This document shows, piece by piece, positions 1 to 10,064 of a stretch of 11,207 nucleotides of DNA. Each line of letters starts with the position of its first letter. Positions within the stretch are counted from its first letter, which is position 1. The notes under the pieces were generated by a model that did no database searches, was not told the DNA's origin, and saw only the letters and a program-made list of their open reading frames with translations. Origin of the DNA: Saccoglossus kowalevskii (lineage: Eukaryota; Hemichordata; Enteropneusta; Harrimaniidae); NCBI RefSeq assembly GCF_000003605.2, contig NW_003128862.1, positions 758,244 through 769,450 of the forward strand, in the 5' to 3' direction. A program made the position numbers and the translations under genes.

Positions 1-90
1 GAGAGTTAGTGTATATCTTCTATTAATTCAAATAGGCATAACTAATGTACATTTGTAGTGAAAATGGCAGATCCAGGTTACTTTTTTACA

Positions 91-110
91 CTATGATATT
101 CTATGATATC
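91..110. repeat. 10-bp tandem duplication
   Basis: CTATGATATT is followed directly by CTATGATATC, two copies of a 10-bp unit that differ only in the last base. It looks like a small slippage duplication in unique DNA. It has no evident function. Confidence 0.6.
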
Positions 111-2108
111 AATCGGATTTTTGTGGAAAGTAGTTTGCGGGCATTTTTTCTTTCTTTTAAAAGTGTCAATATCATTATTTATTTTAACGCATGTCAACAA
201 CCTTTCTTATTTTTTGGCTCAAAATATGCACAAACGGTCTTTTTTGAACAATTTACATTGAATTCCTTGTTAAAGCATTATTTAAGAAAATAAATGTTAA
301 CTATAAAAGTAACCAAAAAATTCCAGTTTTTTGGACGTCGATTTGCGAGCAATCTAATTGTAGCGTGAGACATTTAAACAAACTAGTTCATTGAACTTTG
401 ACATCAGACACATGATCAGTATTAATATACATACTCAGAATTGTGTTTAACTTCACACTTTACCTCTTCCTCGAACAAAACAAATTGCAAAAACACACAT
501 ATCACACTCCTTTTAAATATCAATGTCAGTTTTATATAGGTATATTTAACTTAAAGTATCATGTAACAAGTTTAGTGAAGCAAAAAACAAATCATGCAGG
601 AATCACGTGATCACTTTTATGATGAATGATATTCACACGAATGGCAAAACCTCCATAAGCATAATGAATCCTATGTATCTTTTGCCGTTATATTAGATGT
701 GCTGCTATTATATCAAGGTCATATATGAAATTAAACTACAAGTACTAAGTGAACATGCAAAACATCACGCCACGTATCACTGTCAGCAGACGCGTATTTC
801 ACCACGCCACATATTGTTTTGACACCAATGAAAAACCCATGCATAATAAGTTAAAGTACTTCCATGAAACGAGTTTCTTTTGAGCAGTATTTCTATTTGT
901 ATCAGTTTAGAAAAAACACTAACTACCCCTTTGGAATCTGATGTTCTTGTATATGACCGAGGCTCGAACACCGCAATATATCACGAAATTGAATTACAAT
1001 CTTCGTGACAAATTGACCAATGATTCACTGACACGTGTAATATGTAAAGGATTTAACCGAAATTAGAACGTTTGGGCTTCATTGTGACTTCTAGCTTCGA
1101 CAAATTTCGTTAAATAATTAGATTTGCATGATGTATTCAAACAAGCTTACGGCAATGGATAATCTAATCAGTGTACATGAAACAACTATGATGATATATA
1201 CCTGAGCTATTTATATCAGCTCCTTCTACATATATTAGTGAACAGATTTCATTTTCTAATCATTTCGATTCTACATGTTGAATGGAAGGAGCATTATAAA
1301 TTTGCCACATTTCCTATTCGTCACGACCGTCTGTTGGCAATGAACACATGAAATTGCCTTGTAATTAGTTGGATGGGCTTGCACATGTAAACGTATATTT
1401 AGACTAGTGTTGAGTGATTGAGGAGTTTAGGAGGTGGGAGCTGGTCGTTCGTTGAAGTAAACTCATCTAACCTGATTTAGCATCGTCGTCTTTTTAATTT
1501 GGTGACAGCCACAGTCCACCGATCATCACTTATCTATACTGCGTTTGGAACACTTGGGAATATTATTTGAAATATATCTTTTATTGCACATATACTCGAG
1601 ATATGGAAAGCGTGCCACATAGACATTTGATAATGAATGACAGATGTTCATTTCAAAAGCATTTCCCAGGATGATGGATATGTTATGTTGGCTTGGGATA
1701 CTACGCCGTACCTCATTTGACTCACGTACTGCATTGTCCTACAATCGAAAGCCTCACTACATAAATATAATTTCAATATATTTCGCGAACAATTTGGGTA
1801 AATCAGACCATGTTAACCTACTCATATCTGAATCCTAGTTAATCGTACATGAAAAATGCATAGACGTAATATTCTGTACGTTTAAGCTTTTGGCGTTGCT
1901 TGCATTTTTTCACCAACTGTTCCTTCGCTTGCTGTTTTGGGACTAGCCAAAGCACATGCATTAAGTTGTTTTCGACACCAAAGGCTGTCTCAACTGTTAC
2001 AAGGTCATTTTTATAATGAAGAAAATATATTTCTGTACAATTAATACTGAATATAGTTTCAAGCGTCAGCCCAAACCAAACTGTAATTTAGTAGAAAGAA
2101 GTAAATAT

Positions 2109-2150
2109 TTTGCTTTGCATATAAAATAGTTTGCTTTGAATATAACAATA
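2109..2150. repeat. Diverged 21-bp tandem duplication
   Basis: Two adjacent 21-bp copies each begin TTTGCTTTG and continue with ATATAA. They agree at 16 of the first 18 positions and then diverge. Because 21 is a multiple of three, the minus-strand translation shows a seven-residue echo. I take this as a by-product of the duplication, not as evidence of a protein. Confidence 0.55.
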
Positions 2151-2539
2151 TACTGCATATGGGCAATGCAATGGGCCTGGTTGATACCTATATACAGCAT
2201 TACATCGCCATAATGTCATTATAACAGAACACTGATCACACAGTCCTGTCACGTAGATTCGCATGTATGGACTATCTTTTCTGTTGCCATATATATAAAT
2301 AATTACTATATGTACCGTCAGTATTTTCACTTCCAATTTCCAGATACAAATAACAGTCGATAATGACCAAGAGCGGGCACACAAACATATCTCAAAATAA
2401 TAAAACATAATAAATTTATTATTTACATCAGCGACACAGAGAAAGAGCTCTCTGTAATATACTATATTATAAGCCCTATTGTAAACGGTCAATTTGTTGC
2501 CAACATGAGCATATGTATCCGTGTTGTCGTGTTATCAAG

Positions 2540-2557
2540 CATTACTTAGTAGTAATG
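2540..2557. repeat. Short inverted repeat (hairpin-capable)
   Basis: CATTACT is separated by the four bases TAGT from its exact reverse complement AGTAATG. The whole is 18 bp. Perfect 7-bp arms with a short loop are expected several times by chance in AT-rich DNA of this length, so this is recorded only because a second 18-bp inverted repeat lies at 2601-2618. Confidence 0.4.
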
Positions 2558-2600
2558 TCTCGATATCAGTGGTTGAGAATTTCCATGAATTCTACATACA

Positions 2601-2618
2601 CATCACCATCTGGTGATG
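2601..2618. repeat. 18-bp near-perfect palindrome around an E-box
   Basis: CATCACCA and TGGTGATG are exact reverse complements separated by TC, giving an 18-bp near-palindrome. Its centre contains CATCTG (2607-2612), a CANNTG E-box of the kind bound by bHLH dimers. It is more GC-rich than its surroundings, which makes it slightly less likely to be pure AT-driven chance. No neighbouring gene gives it a context. Confidence 0.4.
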
Positions 2619-3480
2619 ACAGCATTTAGTGTCTTTATCTGCACGATGTCATGAACGCCTTTATCCCATCCTCCCAGTATATATAAATTAATCAAAATTG
2701 AAGCACATACAAATGAGAAATTGTTCAATTTCTAAAAAAATATATTTGCGTTAAGTCAGGATCAATATAAATCTAGGATTCGTCTGAGAAACCTAGTAAT
2801 AATCTACTCTCACGCCTTAAGAGGATTGTGCATTCACAAACGAGAGATCGCCACTAGGGATTGATGCAATGTATCGTGCGAATGCACAAAGGGTACACAT
2901 GAATATGCTGACACCTTTCACTAACAAGAAGTTGCAATTATTTTTAATTTTCCGATAATTAACGAGACAGTGATTGTTAAAAAAGTACTTTTGCAAAGCT
3001 TATTAATTGTCAACACAAGTACGAATTTGATAAACCAATGAAAAAAGTGCTAAGGTAATTCATTGTAATGATATAAGAATCATATTTTTCTCGAATGCAC
3101 TGGCACAGCACAGCGCTATCAAGATGTAGATACATCACTAGGTGTAAGAATGCTCATATGTTGCGCGCACATGTCTTTTTGTGTCCTGCGGAGTCATATA
3201 ACAAAACAATGTTCGTCGGGCAAGTAATTAAATCATTTTGTAAATATAAGTTGAGTAGATATACGTAGATGCACGACCCGTGACTTCACTTGACATCATA
3301 AAACTGCACAATCTAGTGCATATATTCGTAACTAACTGTCATCGGTGAAATCTGCATTACACTAACGTTTTTACTCCATAAAACTATCCCTATTTCAATA
3401 ACTTTGTCGCTACTCGTAGATACCATAATGGTTTAACCGCTAAGATCATCCATCTTATTTATTAAGCTCATTACTGGAAC

Positions 3481-3501
3481 CACGTGACATCAATGACGTC
3501 A
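3481..3501. promoter_or_regulatory. Candidate E-box plus CRE pair
   Basis: A palindromic E-box CACGTG (3481-3486) lies seven bases before a full palindromic cAMP response element TGACGTCA (3494-3501). CACGTG is the classic site for bHLH-zip and bHLH-PAS factors such as USF, MITF/TFEB and CLOCK. TGACGTCA is the optimal site for CREB/ATF dimers. Both are exact matches. In AT-rich DNA a full CRE is uncommon, and the close pairing is suggestive. I see no TATA box, initiator or recognisable first exon beside it, so function is inference only. Confidence 0.25.
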
Positions 3502-3550
3502 AAAATGATACAACATACAAGAAAGTATTGTTTAAGTGTTAAGTTATGCC

Positions 3551-3552
<2 letters not shown>

Positions 3553-3599
<47 letters not shown>
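3553..3599. repeat. (AT)23 dinucleotide microsatellite
   Basis: An uninterrupted alternating AT run covers 47 bases, that is 23 AT units plus a final A. It is self-complementary, can extrude as a cruciform and is prone to replication slippage. Translation gives an artefactual Tyr-Ile run on the minus strand. Its exact length in an assembly may be unreliable. Confidence 0.98.
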
Positions 3600-3601
<2 letters not shown>

Positions 3602-4224
3602 AATAGTTGGATAGGGCAGCTTATCAGAAAGGGAGTAATTATAAACAGTTTGATTTGTGCCGGAAAACAGCATTCAAAAAAAATACAATAATTTCGATAT
3701 TGTGCTAACTGGCATGGTATCATTTCAAACGTCTTGTTACGAAGACAAAAACGGTCAGAGAGTAGTAAATAATGACCTTCCTTTTGGTTCAACAAACAAA
3801 CTTGGATATTCTGATGTTTAGCATAAGATACACTTATATTCATTTCCATAATTCTACTTATTCAATAAGACACACTCACATAAATAACGTATGTACTCTG
3901 TATTCATTAGAAGAACGAAAATTGCTTCTTTAAAGAATTCCAATATGTAATAGTTGTTTTTTGTGTCAGAGGTCATTTCAATTCGCTCACTGCATATCCC
4001 TAACTGACAGCGTGGCCTGTCTATATCGACCGCTTTCATTGTACGCGTGAATGTTATATCCATTATGCATTATGCTGTCAAGAAAATTATACACACTGAA
4101 ATGCAATGAAATCAATCAACATGAAATGAAGTAGCCCATCAGTTACAATACAGTGAGGAAAAATTACAAAGGCTCGAAGCAAAAAAAGTAGTAATTATTT
4201 ACATTACTGATGTAGTGGTGATGA
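3600..4224. other. AT-rich spacer between the two repeats, no gene seen
   Basis: This stretch between the microsatellite and the minisatellite has only short open frames. Those on the minus strand (3544-3849 and 3854-4063) have low-complexity or unrecognisable translations, the first partly produced by the AT run. I see no RNA gene, transposon ends or convincing regulatory cluster. Confidence 0.65.
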
Positions 4225-4317
4225 CCCTGGGTCCGAAGAGCTATATTCCCTGGGAAAGAAAATTTATATCCCCTGGGTAAGGAAAGTTATATCCCCCTGG
4301 CTGTGAAGAGTTATATC
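4225..4317. repeat. Four-copy 23-bp minisatellite
   Basis: Four head-to-tail units of 23 bp lie at 4225-4247, 4248-4270, 4271-4293 and 4295-4317, with one extra C before the last. Each starts CCCTGG, with CCCTGGG in the first three, runs through a purine-rich middle (GAAGAG or similar) and ends in TATAT plus T or C. Units 2 and 3 agree at 20 of 23 positions and units 1 and 4 at 18 of 23, so the array is old or was never homogenised. A 23-bp period would shift reading frame each copy, which argues against a coding repeat. CCCTGGG runs are conspicuous against the AT-rich background. It could be a private minisatellite or the internal repeat of a mobile element whose ends are not visible. Confidence 0.93.
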
Positions 4318-6929
4318 GGGCACATATTTCTATTTAAGAAGTCAATAATAGATGTAAGAGTCGTTCATGAAAAAGCATGGAAAATAATTTATAAGATGAT
4401 TTCCAAGTTTTGTATGATAGTTTTGTGCAATCACTTATGAAAACAGGCAGGAAAATTAATTTTCAATACATGTTTTATCTGAATTAGTTTTCTCGCGAAT
4501 TGGGATTTAATTTGATGGGTGAAGGTTGCTATAGCAGGTTTGATAAGTTAATGATAACAAGCATGTTAGGCAGCCAATCAAAAACTAATGTTTTTGATTC
4601 TAATTATTCGGCGTGTATTCATGTGTCTGTTTATCCTGTACACGAACCTGCTGTATGATACTAACGAAATGATCATATATATTGTCACGTTGGGATTATG
4701 TGTTGTAACGTTTTACAAATATACGTTTCTAAAGACACTTGAGATGCGTATTAGCGTACTTCAATAAATTTCTACGATTCAGAAAAATTACTGTCCTTAC
4801 TCTGCTAAACCGTAGCCAACATGTTAACGACGGTTAACTCGAATGACTGGTCGCCGCTAAATAGACTAAAACTGTAACTCTACTCTCATAATGCACGTAT
4901 ACAAAAGATGGCAGATAAAAAGATTGAAAATTATTTAGGTTTTAACTTGCTGGAAAGATTTCATTACATTAGTGCGTATCGAATCCTCCACTTTTCATTG
5001 TATCGATTACTTAATTACTTCATCAAGAGTATGGCGTACAAATGAAGGCAACGGTATTACTTCACGTGAAAAAGTCAGCTGTGCCGATGATAATGATACG
5101 AGACAAATATACCCGAACTCATTGTCTATATCGCATTATGGAATCCCTGCGGAAAAATCAATAAAGATTCCTATCATAGTATGGACACGCTGGAATGTTG
5201 GATCTTATCTCCTGAATTTGCTGAGATAATGTTCATAAGCTTGCATAATCACCGATTCTAACCCTTTTAGAAACGCCATGCTGTTCCCCACATCTTACCA
5301 TTATTCGGGAAGTTGTATTCATTTGTAATATATGACAGAATGATTCACGTAACAATCTAACAATGACATTTTCTCTTTTGTTGAAGATTGATTACGACCG
5401 TCAGATTTTTGTATCGCAAATATCATGAACAACTCATGTTGCCAGACAACTTGTTTCTGTCATTAACGCCAGGTATTAAGGATGATTCCCTAAACAATCA
5501 AAACATTAACTGTTGTTGAGCCGCGCATTGTGTCTATAGGAGAATGATCTAGTACACACATAAAGGCAAAGCACAAATTGTATGGTTTGAATACCTAGTT
5601 GAATACTTATAATGTGATGTTCATATTTTGTACTTAAATGTGCGTAAATGCACCAAACAACTTCCACGCATAGCTCTACTCATGAACTTGTTTAAATGTG
5701 TGGATTTTAGAGTGACATTTCGAATGATGCCACCGATATAGTTAATTGCAATTAAGTTTTATGTATATTATCCTTCACATTGCTACATCGTGTAGTTAAT
5801 TCTATGCAATTATTAAGTTTCCGGGCTTTGTTATTATTTTCAATACACTAAATTCAGTCATTTACAATATGTTTACAACTAATATAGATATCATTACAAT
5901 TGTCCGGTACAGCATGCATTTGTCCCACACAAAGAAAGCATTTGACACCAAGCGAGATTTACCCTGACGGGTCATATTTTCATTATCCCGAGGTGCCGTT
6001 CACAGTTCAACACAAACACACATAAACCTAAATAATATTCTAGCCCAGAGACTGTGATTGATCTAAAAATAATCATTATTTAAATAAAATAAATTATTTT
6101 TAGTTACAATGTCGATAGTGGGACTTCCATCATACTGTTCTACGTAGAACCCGTATGTAGTCTTCTTATCTACAATTATTGTATTTTTGCCGGATGTCAG
6201 TGACCTACAGACATTTAGAACATGAACTGCATCATAATTATGACTAGGACGGCCGTTTCAAGATTTAATGTAGGGTTAGGTGACGTTTTGTCATTTATTC
6301 GCAACAATATATTCAATAAACTACTGATGTCACATTGAGTTGAACTTATTATCATGGCTATGTCTAACTAAAAATAATTAACTTTTTTTTATCTTTATTA
6401 AATATTATTAAATGTGAATTACGAGCAAATTCTTCAGAGCTTTAAATTGTATGTACACAAATACTGTCATTGTGTGCGTCAGATGATTAGTATACAAAAT
6501 ATGACAAATACAATGATTAACAGTTATTTGTGGCACTGGCATGGAATGCTTGTGATCTGTGATCGTCGTTTACATAATCAAAATTAATGAGTTCTGTGTA
6601 AAGTAAAATATTTAACGGGACTACAGGATAAATCACGATTTATAATCATATTTGTAGTTATATCGCATAGATTATATATATGTATATCACTAAAATAAAA
6701 CATGAAGACAATCCTAGTATCCTATGAATTGAACTATATTACCTATGTTAAAACCCTGAATGGATCTAGTGATGGCAGCGATTTTTTTAGATTTTATAGT
6801 AAACTATGGTAGACGCGAACAAAAATTATTTAGTACTGATGGACAGGGTGTAAGGTTTTATCTGAATGCTTTCAAAATGCGCAGGGCCATGATAAGGTTG
6901 ATAAACTCATCTGCGAGATAGGGTTACTG
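4318..6929. other. AT-rich non-coding DNA, no gene seen
   Basis: No recognisable gene. The longest open frame is 4972-5229 plus (85 codons); its translation matches no family I know, and it contains the perfect 10-bp palindrome TTCACGTGAA at 5061-5070. The stretch also has a 14-bp AT palindrome at 4451-4464 and related 11- to 15-bp inverted copies of an AT-rich word at 6063-6106 and 6365-6379. These are compatible with chance in DNA of this composition. No transposase, reverse transcriptase motif or tRNA-like structure could be seen. Confidence 0.65.
6063..6103. repeat. 11-bp inverted repeat, AT-rich
   Basis: CTAAAAATAAT at 6063-6073 is the exact reverse complement of ATTATTTTTAG at 6093-6103, with a 19-base spacer. 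The same 11-mer occurs again at 6368-6378. The word is almost entirely A and T, so chance is a serious explanation. A degraded miniature element with terminal inverted repeats is the alternative. Confidence 0.35.
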
Positions 6930-7139
6930 TTATTCTAACGGTAACAGTTTCTGTTGGTTTGTTACAGACGTAAACACCACAAGCGCTATGCGACCCGATA
7001 TCTTCCACAGTATTAAATCAAATTGTTGTTGACGTACATTTTGTTCTTCGAGCGCCTCATTGTCTGATATATGATCTTGTAGCTTACCCTGGGGCAGGAA
7101 GCACTTGACGAACATAACACAGTTCTTGGGAAACGGCAT
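6930..7139 (-). other. Weak exon candidate: 69-codon open frame in a GC rise
   Basis: The minus strand is open for 69 codons from an ATG at 7139 to a stop near 6930. The three full lines covering most of it average about 43% GC (50% in 7081-7140), above the one-third GC of the surroundings. The predicted peptide has a more protein-like mix than the other short frames, with Asp, Glu, Gln, Lys and Arg, including QDHISDNEALEEQNVRQQQF. I do not recognise it. A stop codon sits immediately upstream of the ATG, the start has no strong context, and I see no convincing splice acceptor or polyadenylation context, so it may simply be a random open frame in a GC-richer patch. An imperfect hairpin (6926-6932 with 6942-6948) lies at its 3' end. 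Confidence 0.12.
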
Positions 7140-7866
7140 TCATAGTCCAAACTTCAAAGCTTCAGATATTGCGGAAGTAGATTGTAATTTGAAAGAAACA
7201 AAAATGCGTTGCAAAAAAGGTGCCCTGCAGAAATAAAGGTAGGTTGATGGAAGTTTATTGGGTTTACGCCAGTCATACTCAACCTTTGTTGATACAAGAC
7301 TGTTGTATTGTGTACATCGTGGACTTCATTTCAAATAAAACCTTTAAAAACAGGGCATTAATTTATCAACTGACACAGAACCATCAGAAAACGCCATCTC
7401 TCGATCAAATCAATATATAACATACAATTCATCGAATATATTCGAATGATGTTCTAAGGTTATACAATTGCTGCCTTTCATGCCAAAAGATAAAAAAACG
7501 TCAATATTTTTAATCATACGTAATTAAATAATTTGATACTAGTGGCAGCCGAAATGTGTGAAAATGGTTAATCACAATTATGAAAGTATAATTACACCTC
7601 ATCAAATATTCTTATTCTTACTCTAACCGAATTCATAATTAATCTACGCAAAGATAACTGAAATTGCAGACGTTGCGTTATCAAACTAGAGTTTGAATGT
7701 AGAACAGTGACAATTATTGACATTTTATTTATAGAAATTCTAATAGAGATGAGCGATTTTTGAGCAAACGAAATAAAAAAAAAATAGGCTGTCATGTGTT
7801 AGGGATGATACATCTTTCCCATAGAATAAACACATTGAGCACGCCCTGCACGTAACTAAAATGAAC

Positions 7867-7882
7867 TTATAATTAATTATAA
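7867..7882. repeat. 16-bp perfect palindrome with a homeodomain P2-type core
   Basis: TTATAATTAATTATAA is a perfect palindrome. Its core TAATTAATTA at 7870-7879 fits TAAT-NN-ATTA, the P2 spacing used by dimers of paired-class homeodomains. In AT-rich DNA such palindromes arise by chance at a rate near one per window of this size, so the regulatory reading is weak. Confidence 0.3.
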
Positions 7883-8552
7883 TGTTAAATACTCTAGATT
7901 AAGCATACTTCTATTAAATAACACGGATACTAAAACTCATGTTCTACCAATGAGGTTATTACGAGGATACCGTAAAGTATGCTCTTCTTATTATACATCT
8001 TTTCCTCCCAAGTATACATCATGGGAATGCCGAAATACAAACAAGTTCAGAACAAATTGAGCAAACTTTGTATAGGGGCTGTCATATTTGTTCTTATTAT
8101 TAGAGGACGCTTTAATGCGTAATCGTCCTATATTTGGAATTCGCATTTCATAATATGGTACGATGATAATACCCCGTAAAAATACGGCACTCTGTAACTT
8201 ATGCTTGTTTGATCAATAAGATATACAACTTGCCGGTGGTAAAACAAGTGCCACTCATTTCAAACCAATTTTTAGCAAATTATTAAACTGTTTACTTTAT
8301 TCATTGTATTTTGCTGTTTACATGTCACTAAACAGAATATTTAACAATCTATTTGTGACGTGACCCTGGTCCCAGTGTATTGCTTCTAACAAACTGAAAT
8401 AACATATTAGCACTAGCATAAGTATGTTCATAATCCTTTTGTTTTATTGCAAGCAGCCAATCCATGCCAATTTAAGTTTTAGCACAAGGCTTATTCTGTG
8501 CATATTCTATGCATTCATTTGCAAATTCCGCAAATGGACCACTGTTCAGTAT

Positions 8553-8572
8553 AGCATTAATAAGCATTAATA
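8553..8572. repeat. Perfect 10-bp tandem duplication
   Basis: AGCATTAATA occurs twice in direct succession without a mismatch (8553-8562 and 8563-8572). A recent slippage duplication is the simplest explanation. Confidence 0.6.
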
Positions 8573-9381
8573 CCGTGTTCGTGTAATTGACACCTATTGC
8601 TCTGAAATAAACAAACTGTAAATGCATCGAATCGGCACGAATAAGCAAAGAGCATTAGCCGACTTTTTCCCACCAATGATCCGCTAATGTCTTAGATCTA
8701 ATTTCACTGTTTTAAGATGTCCCATTTATTTGGTGTGTCATACGCATAACATGGAGCAGACTGAGCCATGACTATGTTAATTTACGCGTTGTGTGCATCG
8801 GCTGTGTGACTATACATTGAAAATGTCTTCTACTCATCTGCCTGTCATCTCAGTGTATTGACTCCAATTTACGGAAATGTTGTTGATAGCGCAGCTCTTG
8901 TGTTTCCATGAGTGGAAGAGATGTAGACACAATACTTGTCAATGCAAAAGCTAACGGCATAACATAACAAAGAGCTAAAATAAATCAATGTCAGTCCTTT
9001 GTCTCTAGTCTAGATTCATACATATTTGGGCAGTTTATCTCATTTTAGCTTATATTGGCAAGTTGAAAAAAACTATCACCAACAATTACATCAATCACAC
9101 ATACAAAAATAATGAACGCTCAACTACAGACATATATTGAAACAACTGCTCTGCATAACATGTCAAAGGTCATCGCAATTATCGCTCACACTGTATGACA
9201 GTTTGGAGACACATAAGGTGTGACTGATGAACAATATAGCGATGTACCAGTCTGTATGTCTCGTGCATCAAACACAAAGAGAGAATTGAATAGAAGGACA
9301 AATGTATTTTTTCATCTGAAATCGTCGTGCTGCTATTTCAAGAGTGTTACTGACTCTCCCGTAGAAATGAGGATAGTGTTA

Positions 9382-9402
9382 TTTAGTATTTAGTGTTTAG
9401 CA
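9382..9402. repeat. Three-copy 7-bp tandem motif
   Basis: TTTAGTA, TTTAGTG and TTTAGCA follow each other directly, three 7-bp units with one or two differences. This is a short imperfect microsatellite-like run without evident function. Confidence 0.5.
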
Positions 9403-10064
9403 CAGTATTTATCCAGTAATACCTGGCAAGTTTGTTGCTTTATCTGTTTAATGCATAAAGCATAATTGTTTACTAAGTTTTACGTATTATATGGATTTGT
9501 CACACTGTCGAGAAAATGCTGATTTTGAACCAAATTCCAAAACACATGAAATGTGTATGTTGACTATGTAAACTATACTCTAGCAACCTACAGCAAACCC
9601 AAACTAGCCGATATAAAAAAGCTACCCATTTTGTAAACAAAGAGTTAAACACTTATATTTTATAGAATGGTCAACAACCTATATTATGACTTCCGTTTTG
9701 CCAACTTGCTAAGAGCCTATTACGAATATGTAAATTTTCCGAGAGATGCTACAATTTGTTTCAAAGTATGCGTTCGATGAACATGTCAAACGACTCTACA
9801 AGATTTAATTGAATTTTTTGAATTGATGCATTTGACAACTTATTTATCTGCTGCCCATTGATCTATACTCATGCAGTCAAATATACATATTGCACAATTC
9901 ACAACAAATATGCACGATTAATAATAATACATACCACCATTATTTTTTGTACTTATTATTGGAAACAATATAAAAAAAGCTTTAAATCAAGAACATAAAA
10001 ACGGACTGAAACGACTGGTTCTACGTCCAACAGAGGTGAGTTAAAATGGTCAATGAAAATATAA

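Larger units (their letters stand above)
1..3552. other. AT-rich non-coding DNA, no gene seen
   Basis: I recognise no gene in this stretch. The open frames are short (at most 134 codons, at 2088-2492 minus), rich in Tyr, Ile, Cys and Phe as expected from translating AT-rich non-coding DNA, and match no family I know. It holds small tandem duplications (91-110 and 2109-2150), short hairpin-capable palindromes (981-1008, 2540-2557, 2601-2618), an exact nuclear-receptor NR5A/ERR-type motif TCAAGGTCA at 713-721, a POU octamer match ATTTGCAT at 1122-1129, and CACGTG E-boxes at 604-609, 1032-1037 and 3481-3486. Motifs this short occur by chance in sequence of this length, so none proves a regulatory element. 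The stretch could be intergenic or part of a long intron. Confidence 0.7.
7140..10064. other. AT-rich non-coding DNA, no gene seen
   Basis: No recognisable gene. Open frames at 7220-7420 plus and 7592-7795 minus are short and look random. The stretch includes a 10-base A run at 7775-7784, a 16-bp perfect palindrome at 7867-7882, a small hairpin CCGTA-AAAA-TACGG at 8174-8187, a perfect 10-bp tandem duplication at 8553-8572, a 7-bp tandem motif at 9382-9402, and an isolated donor-like AGGTGAGT at 10034-10041. None of these builds into a larger unit that I can identify. Confidence 0.65.

Noticed and set aside
940-1010. tRNA B-box-like sequence on the minus strand (GTTCGAGCC) suggesting a tRNA-derived SINE
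   Set aside because: No A-box at the right distance, no cloverleaf, and no tail or flanking duplication. The nearby TCACGAA/TTCGTGA hairpin (981-987 with 1002-1008) is short enough to be chance.
2088-2492. Longest open frame in the window, 134 codons on the minus strand
   Set aside because: The translation is dominated by Tyr, Ile, Cys and Val from AT-rich DNA, contains the echo of the 2109-2150 tandem duplication, and resembles no known protein. There is no start context or GC rise.
3544-3849. Minus-strand open frame ending in a Tyr-Ile repeat
   Set aside because: The Tyr-Ile tail is the (AT)n microsatellite read in frame. The remainder is unrecognisable, so this is an artefact.
4972-5229. 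85-codon plus-strand open frame
   Set aside because: No recognisable domain, no signal peptide, ordinary composition for the region and no splice or start support.
8174-8187. CCGTA-AAAA-TACGG hairpin looking like a transcription terminator
   Set aside because: The stem is only 5 bp, no T tract follows, and the window shows no bacterial genes for it to serve.
8341-8370. GACCCTGGTCC near 8360 as a stray copy of the 4225-4317 minisatellite unit
   Set aside because: The match is limited to about 11 bases with a gap, and the TATAT end and spacing of the unit are absent.
713-9172. Several AGGTCA nuclear-receptor half-sites (for example 716-721, 2002-2007, and one near 9166)
   Set aside because: The number found is about what base composition predicts for both strands, and no paired direct or inverted half-site arrangement is present. 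Only TCAAGGTCA at 713-721 is noted as an exact extended match.
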